Part shown: positions 14,366 through 22,429 of the stretch, piece after piece | How positions within the stretch are numbered: the stretch's first letter is position 1 | How the letters are laid out: every line of letters begins with the position of its first letter | Origin: JACCTU01 sp963700495 | GTDB taxonomy: Bacteria > Actinomycetota > Thermoleophilia > Gaiellales > Gaiellaceae | NCBI GenBank assembly: GCA_963700495.1 | Contig: CAVOXT010000005.1 | Location: forward strand, 124,001 to 188,000 | Reading direction: 5' to 3' | Length of the DNA stretch: 64,000 bases | Program-made: the position numbers and the translations under genes | The notes under the pieces: model-generated | Told to the model about the DNA's origin: nothing | What the model saw: the letters and a program-made list of their open reading frames with translations, nothing else | Database searches by the model: none

Positions 14366-16696
14366 GTGGAGCCACGCGGGCTGCTCGTGGGAGACACCGA
14401 GGAGATCTGCGCAGAGGCGCGGGCTCATAGGCGCTCGCCGCTCGTCACGTACTCGCCCAAGGTCTTCGTCCCGCTGACGAAGCTCTGCCGCGACGTCTGC
14501 CACTACTGCACGTTCGCGCGGCCGCCCCGGCGTGGCGAGCGCGTGTACATGTCGCTGGACGAGGTGCTGGAGGTCGCGCGCGCCGGCGCCGCGGCGGGAT
14601 GCCGCGAGGCGCTCTTCACGCTGGGCGACAAGCCCGAGCTGCGCTACCGGGCTGCGCGCGACGAGCTCGCCGCACTCGGCTGCACGACGACTGTCGAGTA
14701 CCTGGAGCGCGCCGCCGGCGCCGTCCTCGAGAAGACGGGGCTCCTGCCGCACCTGAACCCCGGCGTGCTCACGCGCGACGACCTCGCACGGTTGCGCCGG
14801 GTCTCCGCGTCGATGGGCCTCATGCTCGAGACTGCCTCGGCGCGGCTCTCGGAGCGGGGAGGACCGCACTTCGGCTCGCCGGACAAGCTGCCGGCGCGGC
14901 GACTCGAGACGCTGGCCTGGGCGGGCGAGCTCGAGATTCCGTTCACGACCGGGATCCTGATCGGGATCGGCGAGACGCGCGCGGAGCGGATCGAGGCGCT
15001 GCTCGCGATCGCCGAGCTGCAGCGCCGCTACGGGCACGTGCAGGAGGTGATCGTGCAGAACTTCCGGGCGAAGCACGGTACGCGCATGGCCGACGCGCCC
15101 GAGCCGTCGCTCGACGAGCACCTCTGGTCGATTGCGGCCGCGCGCCTGCTGCTCCCCGACGAGGTTCACGTCCAGGCACCACCGAACCTCGCGTTCGACG
15201 ACTTCCCCCGCCTGCTCGATGCGGGCATCGACGACTGGGGCGGTGTCTCGCCGGTGACGATCGACCACGTCAACCCCGAGGCGCCGTGGCCTGAGATCGG
15301 GCTGCTGGCGGCGGCGACGCGGAGCCGTGGCCTCGAGCTCGCGCCTCGCCTCTGCGTGTACCCCGAGCTGTCACACAAGGTGCACGACGACGTTCGGACA
15401 GCCGTGTTGCGTCTGTCCGACGCCGCGGGACTCGCCCGTGAGGACGACTGGTCGCCCGGCGACACCCGTCCCGTTCCGTTCGTCCCGCGCGACGCGCTTC
15501 CGGTCGACACGCACGACGAGCTCGGTGAGGACGAGCTCGTGCGGCTGTTCGGTGCGCGCGGTGAAGAGCGCGAGCGCGTGTTCGCGGCCGCCGACACACG
15601 TCGACGCGAAGTCGTCGGCGACGTCGTCACGTACGTCGTCAACCGAAACGTCCAGTACACGAACGTCTGCTACTTCCGCTGCGGGTTCTGCGCCTTCTCG
15701 AAGGGCAAGCTCGCGGCGAACCTCCGCGGGCCGGCGTACCTCGTGCCGCTCGAGGAGATCGCGCGCCGCGCGGATGAGGCGTGGGCCCGCGGCGCGACGG
15801 AGCTCTGCCTGCAGGGCGGGATCCACCCTTCCTTCACGGGCGACTACTACCTCGAGGTCGTACGCACCGTGAAGCGCACGACGCCCGGCATGCACGTCCA
15901 CGCGTTCAGCGCGCTCGAGGTGTGGCAGGGCGCCGCGACCCTCGGACTCACGCTCGAGGAGTACCTGACGCGGCTGCGCGACGCCGGCCTCGCCTCGCTT
16001 CCGGGCACCGCCGCGGAGATCCTCGACGACGAGATCCGCCGCGTGATCTGCCCCGACAAGGTCACGACGGCGCAGTGGCTGAGCGTGCACGACGTGGCGC
16101 ATCGGGTGGGGCTCCGCTCGAACGCGACGATCATGTTCGGCCACGTCGAGGGGTCGCGCTCGTGGGCGCGGCACCTGCTGCGGGTGCGCGAGCAGCAGCA
16201 GCGGAGCGGCGGCTTCACCGAGTTCGTGCCGCTGCCGTTCGTGCACATGGAGGCGCCGATGTACCTGAAGGGGAGGGCGAGACGCGGCCCGACCTTCGGC
16301 GAGACCCTCCTGCTGCACGCGGTCGCGCGGCTTGCGCTGCATCCTCACGTGACGAACGTTCAGGCGTCGTGGGTGAAGCTCGGACCGGAGGGAGTTCACG
16401 CGGCACTGCGCGCCGGGGTCAACGATCTCGGCGGGACGCTGATGAACGAGTCGATCTCGCGCGCGGCCGGTGCCGAGCACGGCCAAGAGCTGCCTCCCGA
16501 GCAGATGGAGGCGCTGATCCGATCCGCCGGGCGCGAGCCGCGCCAGCGCTCGACCCTCTACGGTGAGGTGCCGGAGGAGCGTCGCCGCGCCTCGCTCGAC
16601 GCGCCGCCGCTCGCCGTGCCGCTGAACCCGCCGGTCTCCGAGGCCGGGCTCGAGCGCCCGCGCTTGCTCGTCCGGCCGGGCCTGTCTTATACCTGA
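14366..16696 (+). CDS. fbiC: FO synthase (CofG-CofH fusion)
   Basis: 776 aa bifunctional radical-SAM enzyme that builds the deazaflavin FO from tyrosine and 5-amino-6-ribitylaminouracil in coenzyme F420 biosynthesis. Two CxxxCxxC clusters mark its halves: Cys41/45/48 (CRDVCHYC, CofG part) and Cys435/439/442 (CYFRCGFC, CofH part). CofG-typical PHLNPGVL and CofH-typical CLQGGIHP, GTAAEILDDEIR and HVTNVQASW are intact. It is somewhat shorter than mycobacterial FbiC (about 850 aa) but both halves look complete. A TAAGCT box is 6 nt before the GTG start, so it can be transcribed independently of the liv operon. No other F420 gene is in the window. Confidence 0.95.
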   Translation: MEPRGLLVGDTEEICAEARAHRRSPLVTYSPKVFVPLTKLCRDVCHYCTFARPPRRGERVYMSLDEVLEVARAGAAAGCREALFTLGDKPELRYRAARDELAALGCTTTVEYLERAAGAVLEKTGLLPHLNPGVLTRDDLARLRRVSASMGLMLETASARLSERGGPHFGSPDKLPARRLETLAWAGELEIPFTTGILIGIGETRAERIEALLAIAELQRRYGHVQEVIVQNFRAKHGTRMADAPEPSLDEHLWSIAAARLLLPDEVHVQAPPNLAFDDFPRLLDAGIDDWGGVSPVTIDHVNPEAPWPEIGLLAAATRSRGLELAPRLCVYPELSHKVHDDVRTAVLRLSDAAGLAREDDWSPGDTRPVPFVPRDALPVDTHDELGEDELVRLFGARGEERERVFAAADTRRREVVGDVVTYVVNRNVQYTNVCYFRCGFCAFSKGKLAANLRGPAYLVPLEEIARRADEAWARGATELCLQGGIHPSFTGDYYLEVVRTVKRTTPGMHVHAFSALEVWQGAATLGLTLEEYLTRLRDAGLASLPGTAAEILDDEIRRVICPDKVTTAQWLSVHDVAHRVGLRSNATIMFGHVEGSRSWARHLLRVREQQQRSGGFTEFVPLPFVHMEAPMYLKGRARRGPTFGETLLLHAVARLALHPHVTNVQASWVKLGPEGVHAALRAGVNDLGGTLMNESISRAAGAEHGQELPPEQMEALIRSAGREPRQRSTLYGEVPEERRRASLDAPPLAVPLNPPVSEAGLERPRLLVRPGLSYT

Positions 16697-16700
16697 CCCA

Positions 16701-17966
16701 TCAACTACCGGACGGATTGGCACGCTCGAGCGAGAGGAGATCGTCCAGGGTCTCCCGGCGCCGCACGACGCGCGCGCTGCCGCCCGCAACCAGCACCGCC
16801 GGCGGTCGCGGGACGACGTTGTAGTTCGACGACATCGCCAGCGTGTACGCGCCGGTCGCCGGGACTGCGAGCAGGTCGCCGCGCCGCGGCTCGGGCAGCT
16901 CGACGTGGTCGATCAAAACGTCGCCCGACTCGCAGTGCTTCCCCGCAACGCGGTACGTAGCGGCGGCCGGCTCGTCGACTCGGTCCGCGAGCAGCGCCGT
17001 GTAGCGCACCCCGTAGAGCTGCGGGCGCGGGTTGTCGGACATCCCGCCGTCGATCGCCACGTAGCGGACCGACCCGGCGGCCTCCTTGACCGCTCCGACG
17101 GTGTAGAGCGTCACGCCTGCGGTCCCGACGAGCGACCGGCCGGGCTCGAGGATCAGGCGCGGCCGCGGGAGATCGTGAACGCCCCACGCGCGGTCGACCT
17201 GCGCGAAGAGCGAGCGGACGAACTCGTCGATGCGAGGCGGCGCGGGGTCCTCGAGCGACGTGCGAATCCCCAGGCCGCCGCCGAGGTCCACGATCTCCGG
17301 CGTCCAATCCAGCCGCGTGCGGCACTCGGCCGCGAAATCCGCAAGCAGATCGATCGTCTGACGAGCGGCGTTCGCGTCGACGAGCTGCGAGCCGATGTGG
17401 AGGTGGAGGCCGAGCGGTCGCACGCGCTCGATCAGGTCGAGCGCCTGCTCGGGCGGGAGCCCGAACTTCGACCCGTGGTGCCCGGTGCGGATCGACTCGT
17501 GCGTGTCGGCGTCGATCCCGAGAGTGACGCGGACGAGCGCCCGGCGAACGCCGGCCGCCTCGGCGCGGTCGATCTCGTCGGGCGCGTCGAGCACGACGAG
17601 CGCGCCCGTCGCGCCGGCCTCGGCGAGCTCGGCGTCGCTCTTGTTGTTCCCGTGCACGACGAGTGCCTCGCCGCCGATCCCGGCGCGCTGTGCGAAGCGG
17701 AGCTCTCCGAGTGACGAGACGTCGGCGCCGACGCCTTCCTCCGCGAGCAGCTGCATGACCGCGACGTTGGGGAACGCCTTTGTCCCGTAGACGACGAGGG
17801 CCTCCGGTGCAGCCGCGCGGTAGGCCCGCGCCCGCGCGCGGATCGTCTCCTCGCACAGGACGAGCAACGGCGTTCCGTGCTCGTCGGCGAGGTCGGACGC
17901 CTGGACGCCGCCGATCGCGAGACGGCCGTCCTCGACGACCGCGGTGTCCGGGAACAGCTCGAGCAT
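16701..17966 (-). CDS. lysA: Diaminopimelate decarboxylase
   Basis: 421 aa PLP enzyme making L-lysine from meso-diaminopimelate. The PLP lysine is Lys63 in YGTKAFPN. HIGSQL, the glycine-rich DLGGGLGI, EPGRSLVG and CESGD (substrate/PLP-phosphate contacts) are all present. I place the start at the ATG 17964-17966 because the family begins there; a longer in-frame extension overlaps the divergent gene. It stands alone and converges on the FO synthase gene with 4 bp between their stops. Confidence 0.93.
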   Translation of the reverse strand: MLELFPDTAVVEDGRLAIGGVQASDLADEHGTPLLVLCEETIRARARAYRAAAPEALVVYGTKAFPNVAVMQLLAEEGVGADVSSLGELRFAQRAGIGGEALVVHGNNKSDAELAEAGATGALVVLDAPDEIDRAEAAGVRRALVRVTLGIDADTHESIRTGHHGSKFGLPPEQALDLIERVRPLGLHLHIGSQLVDANAARQTIDLLADFAAECRTRLDWTPEIVDLGGGLGIRTSLEDPAPPRIDEFVRSLFAQVDRAWGVHDLPRPRLILEPGRSLVGTAGVTLYTVGAVKEAAGSVRYVAIDGGMSDNPRPQLYGVRYTALLADRVDEPAAATYRVAGKHCESGDVLIDHVELPEPRRGDLLAVPATGAYTLAMSSNYNVVPRPPAVLVAGGSARVVRRRETLDDLLSLERANPSGS

Positions 17967-17984
17967 GGGCAGGATTGTTGCTAG

Positions 17985-18825
17985 ATGAGCCGCAGCTTTG
18001 TCGTCTCGCTTCCCGAGCGCCTCCTTCGCGCACTCGTCGGGCTGCTCGGCGGCGCGGTCCACGAGACGTCTCAACTCGTGCTTCCGCGCCTCGTCCGCCG
18101 CTCTCGCCTCTACGAGGTGACGGCCAAGAACCTCCTCCGTGTCGCGATCGAGCTCGTCGGGCGCGTCGAGGGATCGCCGACAGTCGAGGAGACCCCGGCG
18201 AAGCAGCTCGCGGTGCGCAAGAGCGCCGGGAACGTCGTCGAGCTCGGATCGATCGCGGCGTTCGGCTTCTCGCCGCTCTGGCTACTCGCCGGGGTGAGCG
18301 ACCTCGCGCACGGGTCGCGCGTCTACCTTGCCGCGCTCGTCGGCGAGCTCAAGGCGGCCGGCGTGCTCGCCGAGTCGGTCGAGGTCGAGGTCGGTCGACG
18401 AGCTGCTGGGCGTGCTCGAGCGGGAGACCGGCCTCACCGCAAGCCTCGTCGACCTCCCGCCGCTCGAGCTCACCGAGCTTCGGCTCTCGCTGTCCGAGCT
18501 GCGTTCCGAGGCCGGCGAGCTGCCGAGCAAGCGCGAGATGGCGTCGCTCTTCCGGGCGCTACAGGACGAGGCGCGCCGGGAGCGCCGTTCGCTGCTCGAG
18601 GTCTCGACCGGCGTCGGACTTGCCTTCCTCACCTCCGCACGAAACGTGGGGCGCGAGCACCTCGTCGTCCCCTACGGCGAGGACTGGGAGCCGCTCCGCC
18701 GCGAAGGCTTCGCCGATTACGGGCGCCGGATCGCCGCTCCGTACCGCAGGGCGGTCACGGGACATCTCGACCCGGGGCAGGAGACGCACACCGAGCGTCT
18801 GATCTCGCGGCTGCGCCGGTCCTAG
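17985..18825 (+). CDS. Conserved-looking protein of unknown function (one frameshift)
   Basis: I do not recognise this family. The intact product would be about 280 aa. The first 135 residues are rich in hydrophobic helices (LPERLLRALVGLLGGAVHET, then NVVELGSIAAFGFSPLWLLAGVSDL), suggesting membrane association. The second half is charged and helical (LSELRSEAGELPSKREMASL, TSARNVGREHLVVPYGEDW). The reading frame changes near 18393 at GTCGGTCGACG, where one extra base separates the halves. It is divergent from lysA by 18 bp and its stop shares a CTAG with the convergent cupin gene. Codon use matches the neighbours on both sides of the break. Confidence 0.6.
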
Positions 18826-19214
18826 TCGCTCCACCAGCCCTGGATCGTGTCGGCGTCTCCCGGGCCCGTGTTGGGGGCGCCGATCGCGATCAGCTCGAGC
18901 CCTTCGGGCCCGGCTTCGAAGCCCCGGGTCGTGTCCTTGTGGACGCGCACCGCGTCCCAGGGCTTCAGCTCGACGATCTCGTCCTCGAGCTTCGCGCGGC
19001 CGCTGCCTGCAACGACCACGTAGACCTCCTCCTGGTTCTTGTGGCTGTGCCCGAACGGGAGTCGGTAGTTCGCCGTCATCCGGATGTAGCTGACGCCCGC
19101 GTTCTCCATCTCGAGCGGGACGCGTCCCATCCGGAACTCGAGGTCCGGGGAGAGCCCGAACTTCGGAGCCTGATCCTCCACACCCTTGATGTTGAGATGC
19201 GTGTATCCGGTCAT
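18822..19214 (-). CDS. Small cupin-domain protein
   Basis: 130 aa single-domain cupin. The first metal motif reads RLPFGHSHKNQEEVYVVVAG (G-H-x-H-x5-E), with the second strand DAVRVHKDTTRGFEAG degenerate at its histidine position. Single-domain cupins act as isomerases, dioxygenases or ligand sensors; the function here is unknown. It ends in IGAPNTGPGDADTIQGWWSD, a tail seen in cupins that bind through an aromatic C-terminus. The start is 22 bp from the leuS promoter and faces away from it. Confidence 0.8.
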   Translation of the reverse strand: MTGYTHLNIKGVEDQAPKFGLSPDLEFRMGRVPLEMENAGVSYIRMTANYRLPFGHSHKNQEEVYVVVAGSGRAKLEDEIVELKPWDAVRVHKDTTRGFEAGPEGLELIAIGAPNTGPGDADTIQGWWSD

Positions 19215-19236
19215 GGCGTCGATTCTTGCGCCTTGC

Positions 19237-19242
19237 TACATT
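19237..19242 (+). promoter_or_regulatory. -10 box of the leuS leader transcript
   Basis: TACATT fits TANNNT and lies 9 nt before the GTG of the leader peptide, predicting transcription from about 19249. The leader would then be almost leaderless, and the leuS 5' region about 100 nt long. An upstream TTGCGC (19226-19231) is too close for a canonical -35. Confidence 0.5.
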
Positions 19243-19251
19243 CAGAAACAA

Positions 19252-19275
19252 GTGAGAAAGGAGCTGCTTCTCTAG
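19252..19275 (+). CDS. leuS leader peptide MRKELLL
   Basis: A seven-codon reading frame beginning GTG and ending TAG encodes Met-Arg-Lys-Glu-Leu-Leu-Leu. The last three codons are all leucine (CTG, CTT, CTC), and CTT is a rarely used leucine codon here. It lies 73 bp upstream of leucyl-tRNA synthetase and is followed by stem-loops. This is the arrangement of ribosome-mediated attenuation: low Leu-tRNA(Leu) would stall the ribosome at 19264-19272 and change the folding downstream. The frame is short enough to arise by chance, but three consecutive leucine codons before a stop, just ahead of leuS, make that unlikely. Confidence 0.7.
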   Translation: MRKELLL

Positions 19276-19279
19276 CGCA

Positions 19280-19335
19280 GGGAGCCACGCGGCGTCGAGC
19301 CGCGGCAACTCTCAACGGCCTCGGGAGAGGCCGTT
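19280..19335 (+). promoter_or_regulatory. Leucine attenuator stem-loops upstream of leuS
   Basis: Two stable hairpins follow the leader peptide: CGCGGC/GCCGCG (19288-19293 with 19299-19304, loop GTCGA) and AACGGCCTC/GAGGCCGTT (19314-19322 with 19327-19335, loop GGGA, 9 bp). The second would be the terminator-like hairpin, though no T-run follows. GAGCCG (19297-19302) mimics the 3' arm GAGGCCG and could pair with 19316-19322 instead, a candidate antiterminator. The leader's own leucine codons (19266-19272) can pair with GGGAGC (19280-19285), linking ribosome position to folding. The exact switch is hypothesis. Confidence 0.6.
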
Positions 19336-19348
19336 CTCGTCTCCAGGC

Positions 19349-21772
19349 ATGGACAGATACGAACCACACGACATCGAGCCCAAGTGGCAGCAGGTCTGGG
19401 ACGCCGAGCGGGCGTTCGAGGTCTCGAACGAGCCGGTCCACCCGAAGTCCTACGTGCTCGAGATGCTGCCGTACCCCTCGGGGACGCTGCACATGGGGCA
19501 CATGCTCGTCTACACGATCGGGGACGTCGTCACGCACTTCCGGCGCAGGAGCGGTTACCGCGTCCTGCACCCGATGGGATTCGACTCGTTCGGCCTGCCG
19601 GCCGAGAACGCCGCGATCCGCGAAGGGGGACACCCGCGCGAGATCGTCGAGCGAAACATCGCGAGCATCCACAACTCGATGCGCAGGATCGGCTGGGCGA
19701 TCGACTGGTCGCGAGAGCTGTCGACCCACGACCCGAAGTACTACCGCTGGCAGCAGTGGCAGTTCCTGAAGTTCCTGGAGCGCGGGATCGCGTACCGCAA
19801 GGCTGCGCCGGTCAAGTGGTGCCCGAACGATCAGACCGTGCTCGCCAACGAGCAGGTCAAGGACGGCCGCTGCGAGCGCTGCGGCGCCGAGGTCGAGTCG
19901 CGGACGATGGAGCAGTGGTTCTTCCGCATCACCGACTACACGCAGGCGCTGCTCGACGACCTGAACACGGTCGACTGGCCGGAGCGGATCAAGACGCTGC
20001 AGCGCAACTGGATCGGCCGGTCCGAGGGGGCCGAGGCCGTCTTCCGGATCGAGGAGCTGGACGAGGACGTCTCGGTGTTCACGACGCGCCCGGACACGCT
20101 CTTCGGCGCGACCTTCTTCGTGCTCGCACCCGAGCACGAGCTCGTGTCGCGAATCGAAGCGCCCGGCGTGCAGGTGTACGTGCGCCACGCGGTCGCGAAG
20201 AAGACCGCGGAGCGCGCGGCCGCGGAGGAGAAGACCGGTGTCTTCACCGGCCTCCACGCCGTCAACCCGGTCAACGGCGAGCGCATCCCCGTCTACGTCG
20301 CCGACTACGTGCTGCCCGACTACGGCACGGGCGCGATCATGGCGGTGCCTGCACACGACGAGCGCGACTTCGCGTTCGCGAACGCGTTCGACCTGCCCGT
20401 GCGCGCCGTCGTGCGTCCACCCGACGCCGAGGTCGACGAGTCTCAGCCGTACGTGGCTCACACCGAGGGCGAGGTTCTCGTGAACTCGAACGGCTTCGAC
20501 GGGCTCCCCGCGCCGGAGGGCGGGCGACGGATCGTCGAGCAGCTCGAGGCGGCAGGCAAGGGTCGCTTCGCGATCAACTACCGGCTACGAGACTGGGGCT
20601 TCTCCCGGCAGCGCTACTGGGGCTGCCCGATCCCCATCGTCTACTGCGACTCGTGCGGGATCGTCCCGGTGCCCGAGGCCGAGCTGCCGGTCGTGCTGCC
20701 GGAGGTCGAGGACTTCAAGCCGAAGGGCAAGCCGCCGCTCGCACAGGCGGAGGACTGGGTCCGCGTCGCGTGCCCGAGCTGCGGCGGGGAGGGGCGTCGC
20801 GAGACCGAGACGATGGACACGTTCGTCGACTCGGCCTGGTACTTCCTGCGCTACTGCGATCCGCACAACGACCACGCCCCGTTCGACCGGGAGCCCGTCG
20901 ACTACTGGAATCCGGTCGACCTGTACATCGGCGGAGTCGACCACGCGACGATGCACATGATCTACGCGCGGTTCTGGGTCAAGGTGCTGAACGACATGGG
21001 CATGGTCGGGTTCCGCGAGCCCTTCGCGAGCTTCTTCCTGAACGGCTGGGTCACGATGGGCAAGACGAAGATGGCAAAGCGCGCCGGAAACGTCGTCGGC
21101 CCCGACCAGTTCGTCGAGGAGTACGGCGCGGACCCGGTACGCCTCTACATCCTGTTCATCGGTCCCGCCGACCAGGACATGGAGTGGACGGAGGGCGGCG
21201 TCGACGGCATGCGCCGCTTCGTCCGGCGGCTGTGGCGGATCGTGAACGAGGTCGCCGAGGAAGCTCCCCACGGCGAGCGGGAGAACGGCCCGCTCGCGAA
21301 GAAGGCGCACGCCACGATCGCGAAGGTCACCGACGACATCGGCCGGCGCTACGCGTTCAACACGGCGATCTCGGCGGTGATGGAGCTCGTGAACGAGCTC
21401 TCACGTGAGACGCGCGGCGCCGACTCGCGGTTCGCGGCGGAGACCGCGGTGTCGCTGCTCCAGCCGTACGCGCCCCACGTCGCCGAGGAGCTCTGGCAGC
21501 GGCTCGGGCACGAGCGGCTCTGGGAGGAGCCATGGCCGGCCGCCGACGAGGCGATGCTCGAGCGTGAGACGTTCGAGCTCGTCGTTCAGGTGAACGGGAA
21601 GGTGCGTGACCGGGTCGAGGTGGCCATGGACTCGTCCGAGGAGGAGCTCGTCGCCGCGGCGACCGGGTCCGAACGTGTGCGCGCGTTTATCGACGGGGCC
21701 GAGGTGCGGCAGACGATCGTCGTTCCGCGCAAGCTCGTCAATCTCGTCGTCGGGGGAAACGGGACGAACTGA
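19349..21772 (+). CDS. leuS: Leucyl-tRNA synthetase
   Basis: 807 aa class-I synthetase charging tRNA(Leu). HMGH (48-51) is the HIGH motif, in LPYPSGTLHMGHMLVYTIGD. The CP1 editing domain includes TTRPDTLFGATFFVLAPEH, and the catalytic site WGCPIPIVYC is normal. The second ATP motif reads KMAKRAGNVV (574-583) where most bacteria have KMSKSKGN; Ser-to-Ala and Ser-to-Arg changes are unusual but the lysines are kept. A leucine leader peptide and hairpins lie upstream. comEA, comEC and holA follow. A tRNA-Leu(CAA) gene is found at 48.6 kb. Confidence 0.96.
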   Translation: MDRYEPHDIEPKWQQVWDAERAFEVSNEPVHPKSYVLEMLPYPSGTLHMGHMLVYTIGDVVTHFRRRSGYRVLHPMGFDSFGLPAENAAIREGGHPREIVERNIASIHNSMRRIGWAIDWSRELSTHDPKYYRWQQWQFLKFLERGIAYRKAAPVKWCPNDQTVLANEQVKDGRCERCGAEVESRTMEQWFFRITDYTQALLDDLNTVDWPERIKTLQRNWIGRSEGAEAVFRIEELDEDVSVFTTRPDTLFGATFFVLAPEHELVSRIEAPGVQVYVRHAVAKKTAERAAAEEKTGVFTGLHAVNPVNGERIPVYVADYVLPDYGTGAIMAVPAHDERDFAFANAFDLPVRAVVRPPDAEVDESQPYVAHTEGEVLVNSNGFDGLPAPEGGRRIVEQLEAAGKGRFAINYRLRDWGFSRQRYWGCPIPIVYCDSCGIVPVPEAELPVVLPEVEDFKPKGKPPLAQAEDWVRVACPSCGGEGRRETETMDTFVDSAWYFLRYCDPHNDHAPFDREPVDYWNPVDLYIGGVDHATMHMIYARFWVKVLNDMGMVGFREPFASFFLNGWVTMGKTKMAKRAGNVVGPDQFVEEYGADPVRLYILFIGPADQDMEWTEGGVDGMRRFVRRLWRIVNEVAEEAPHGERENGPLAKKAHATIAKVTDDIGRRYAFNTAISAVMELVNELSRETRGADSRFAAETAVSLLQPYAPHVAEELWQRLGHERLWEEPWPAADEAMLERETFELVVQVNGKVRDRVEVAMDSSEEELVAAATGSERVRAFIDGAEVRQTIVVPRKLVNLVVGGNGTN

Positions 21773-21790
21773 CACACACTCGGCACGAAG

Positions 21791-21832
21791 CCGTCACACA
21801 CGCGGGACGGTTCTGTCGCCAGGCTTGGCGAC
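21791..21832 (+). other. Two hairpins between leuS and comEA
   Basis: CCGTC/GACGG (21791-21795 with 21806-21810) is followed by TTCTGT and may be a weak leuS terminator. A second, perfect 7-bp hairpin, GTCGCCA-GGCT-TGGCGAC (21815-21832), ends at the base before the comEA GTG start and could restrict initiation. No Shine-Dalgarno is visible. Function is inferred from position only. Confidence 0.4.
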
Positions 21833-22429
21833 GTGCCGGAGCTCCAGGTCTCTCGTGCCCAGGCGCTCGCGGGCGCAGGGCTGCTGCTCGTCGTGCTCGT
21901 GCTCGCTGGGCGGTTCGTGCTCGGCGCGGGCGCGGCGTCGTCGTCGGGTGGGAGCGAGCCTGCGATTGCCGCCCAGCCCTTGCGGGCCGAGGCCGCGCCG
22001 CCGCTCGTGGTGCACGTCGTCGGCGCGGTGCGCTCGCCGGGGCTCTACCGGCTCGAGCGCGGAAAGCGCGTCGCCGACGCTGTCGAGCGCGCCGGCGGGG
22101 CGACGCCGAGGGCCGACCTCGCGCTGATCAACCTCGCCGCGCTCGTCTCTGACGGGCAGCAGGTGGTCGTGCCGGCACGGCCGCCTCCTTCCGCGGGAAG
22201 TGGCGACGGCGGCGCGGCGACGGCCGGAGCTGCGGCCGGTCCCGTGCATCTGAACAGTGCCACCGTCGAGGAGCTCGACGCGCTGCCCGGTGTCGGGCCG
22301 GTGACCGCACAGAAGATCGTCGACTACCGCGAAAAGCACGGCGCCTTCGCGTCCGTGCGGGAGCTCGACGCTATTCCGGGAATCGGCCCTGCGCGGCTCG
22401 AGCAGCTCTCGGAGTTGGTCGCGCCGTGA
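21833..22429 (+). CDS. comEA: ComEA-family DNA-binding competence protein
   Basis: 198 aa membrane-anchored DNA receptor of the transformation machinery. One transmembrane helix (about 10-33), an SLBB domain (about 59-115; VVHVVGAVRSPGLYRLERGKRV) and a C-terminal helix-hairpin-helix pair (about 133-198; LNSATVEELDALPGVGPVTA) are in the usual order. The stop overlaps the comEC start (GTGA), as in most Gram-positive bacteria. The start codon is set directly behind a hairpin. Confidence 0.93.
   Translation: MPELQVSRAQALAGAGLLLVVLVLAGRFVLGAGAASSSGGSEPAIAAQPLRAEAAPPLVVHVVGAVRSPGLYRLERGKRVADAVERAGGATPRADLALINLAALVSDGQQVVVPARPPPSAGSGDGGAATAGAAAGPVHLNSATVEELDALPGVGPVTAQKIVDYREKHGAFASVRELDAIPGIGPARLEQLSELVAP

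Noticed and set aside
19249..19348. T-box riboswitch upstream of leuS (AGGGAGCCACGCGG resembles AGGGUGGNACCGCG)
   Set aside because: The UGGN element that pairs with the tRNA acceptor end is missing and there is no stem I with a specifier loop; the Leu-codon leader peptide explains the region better.
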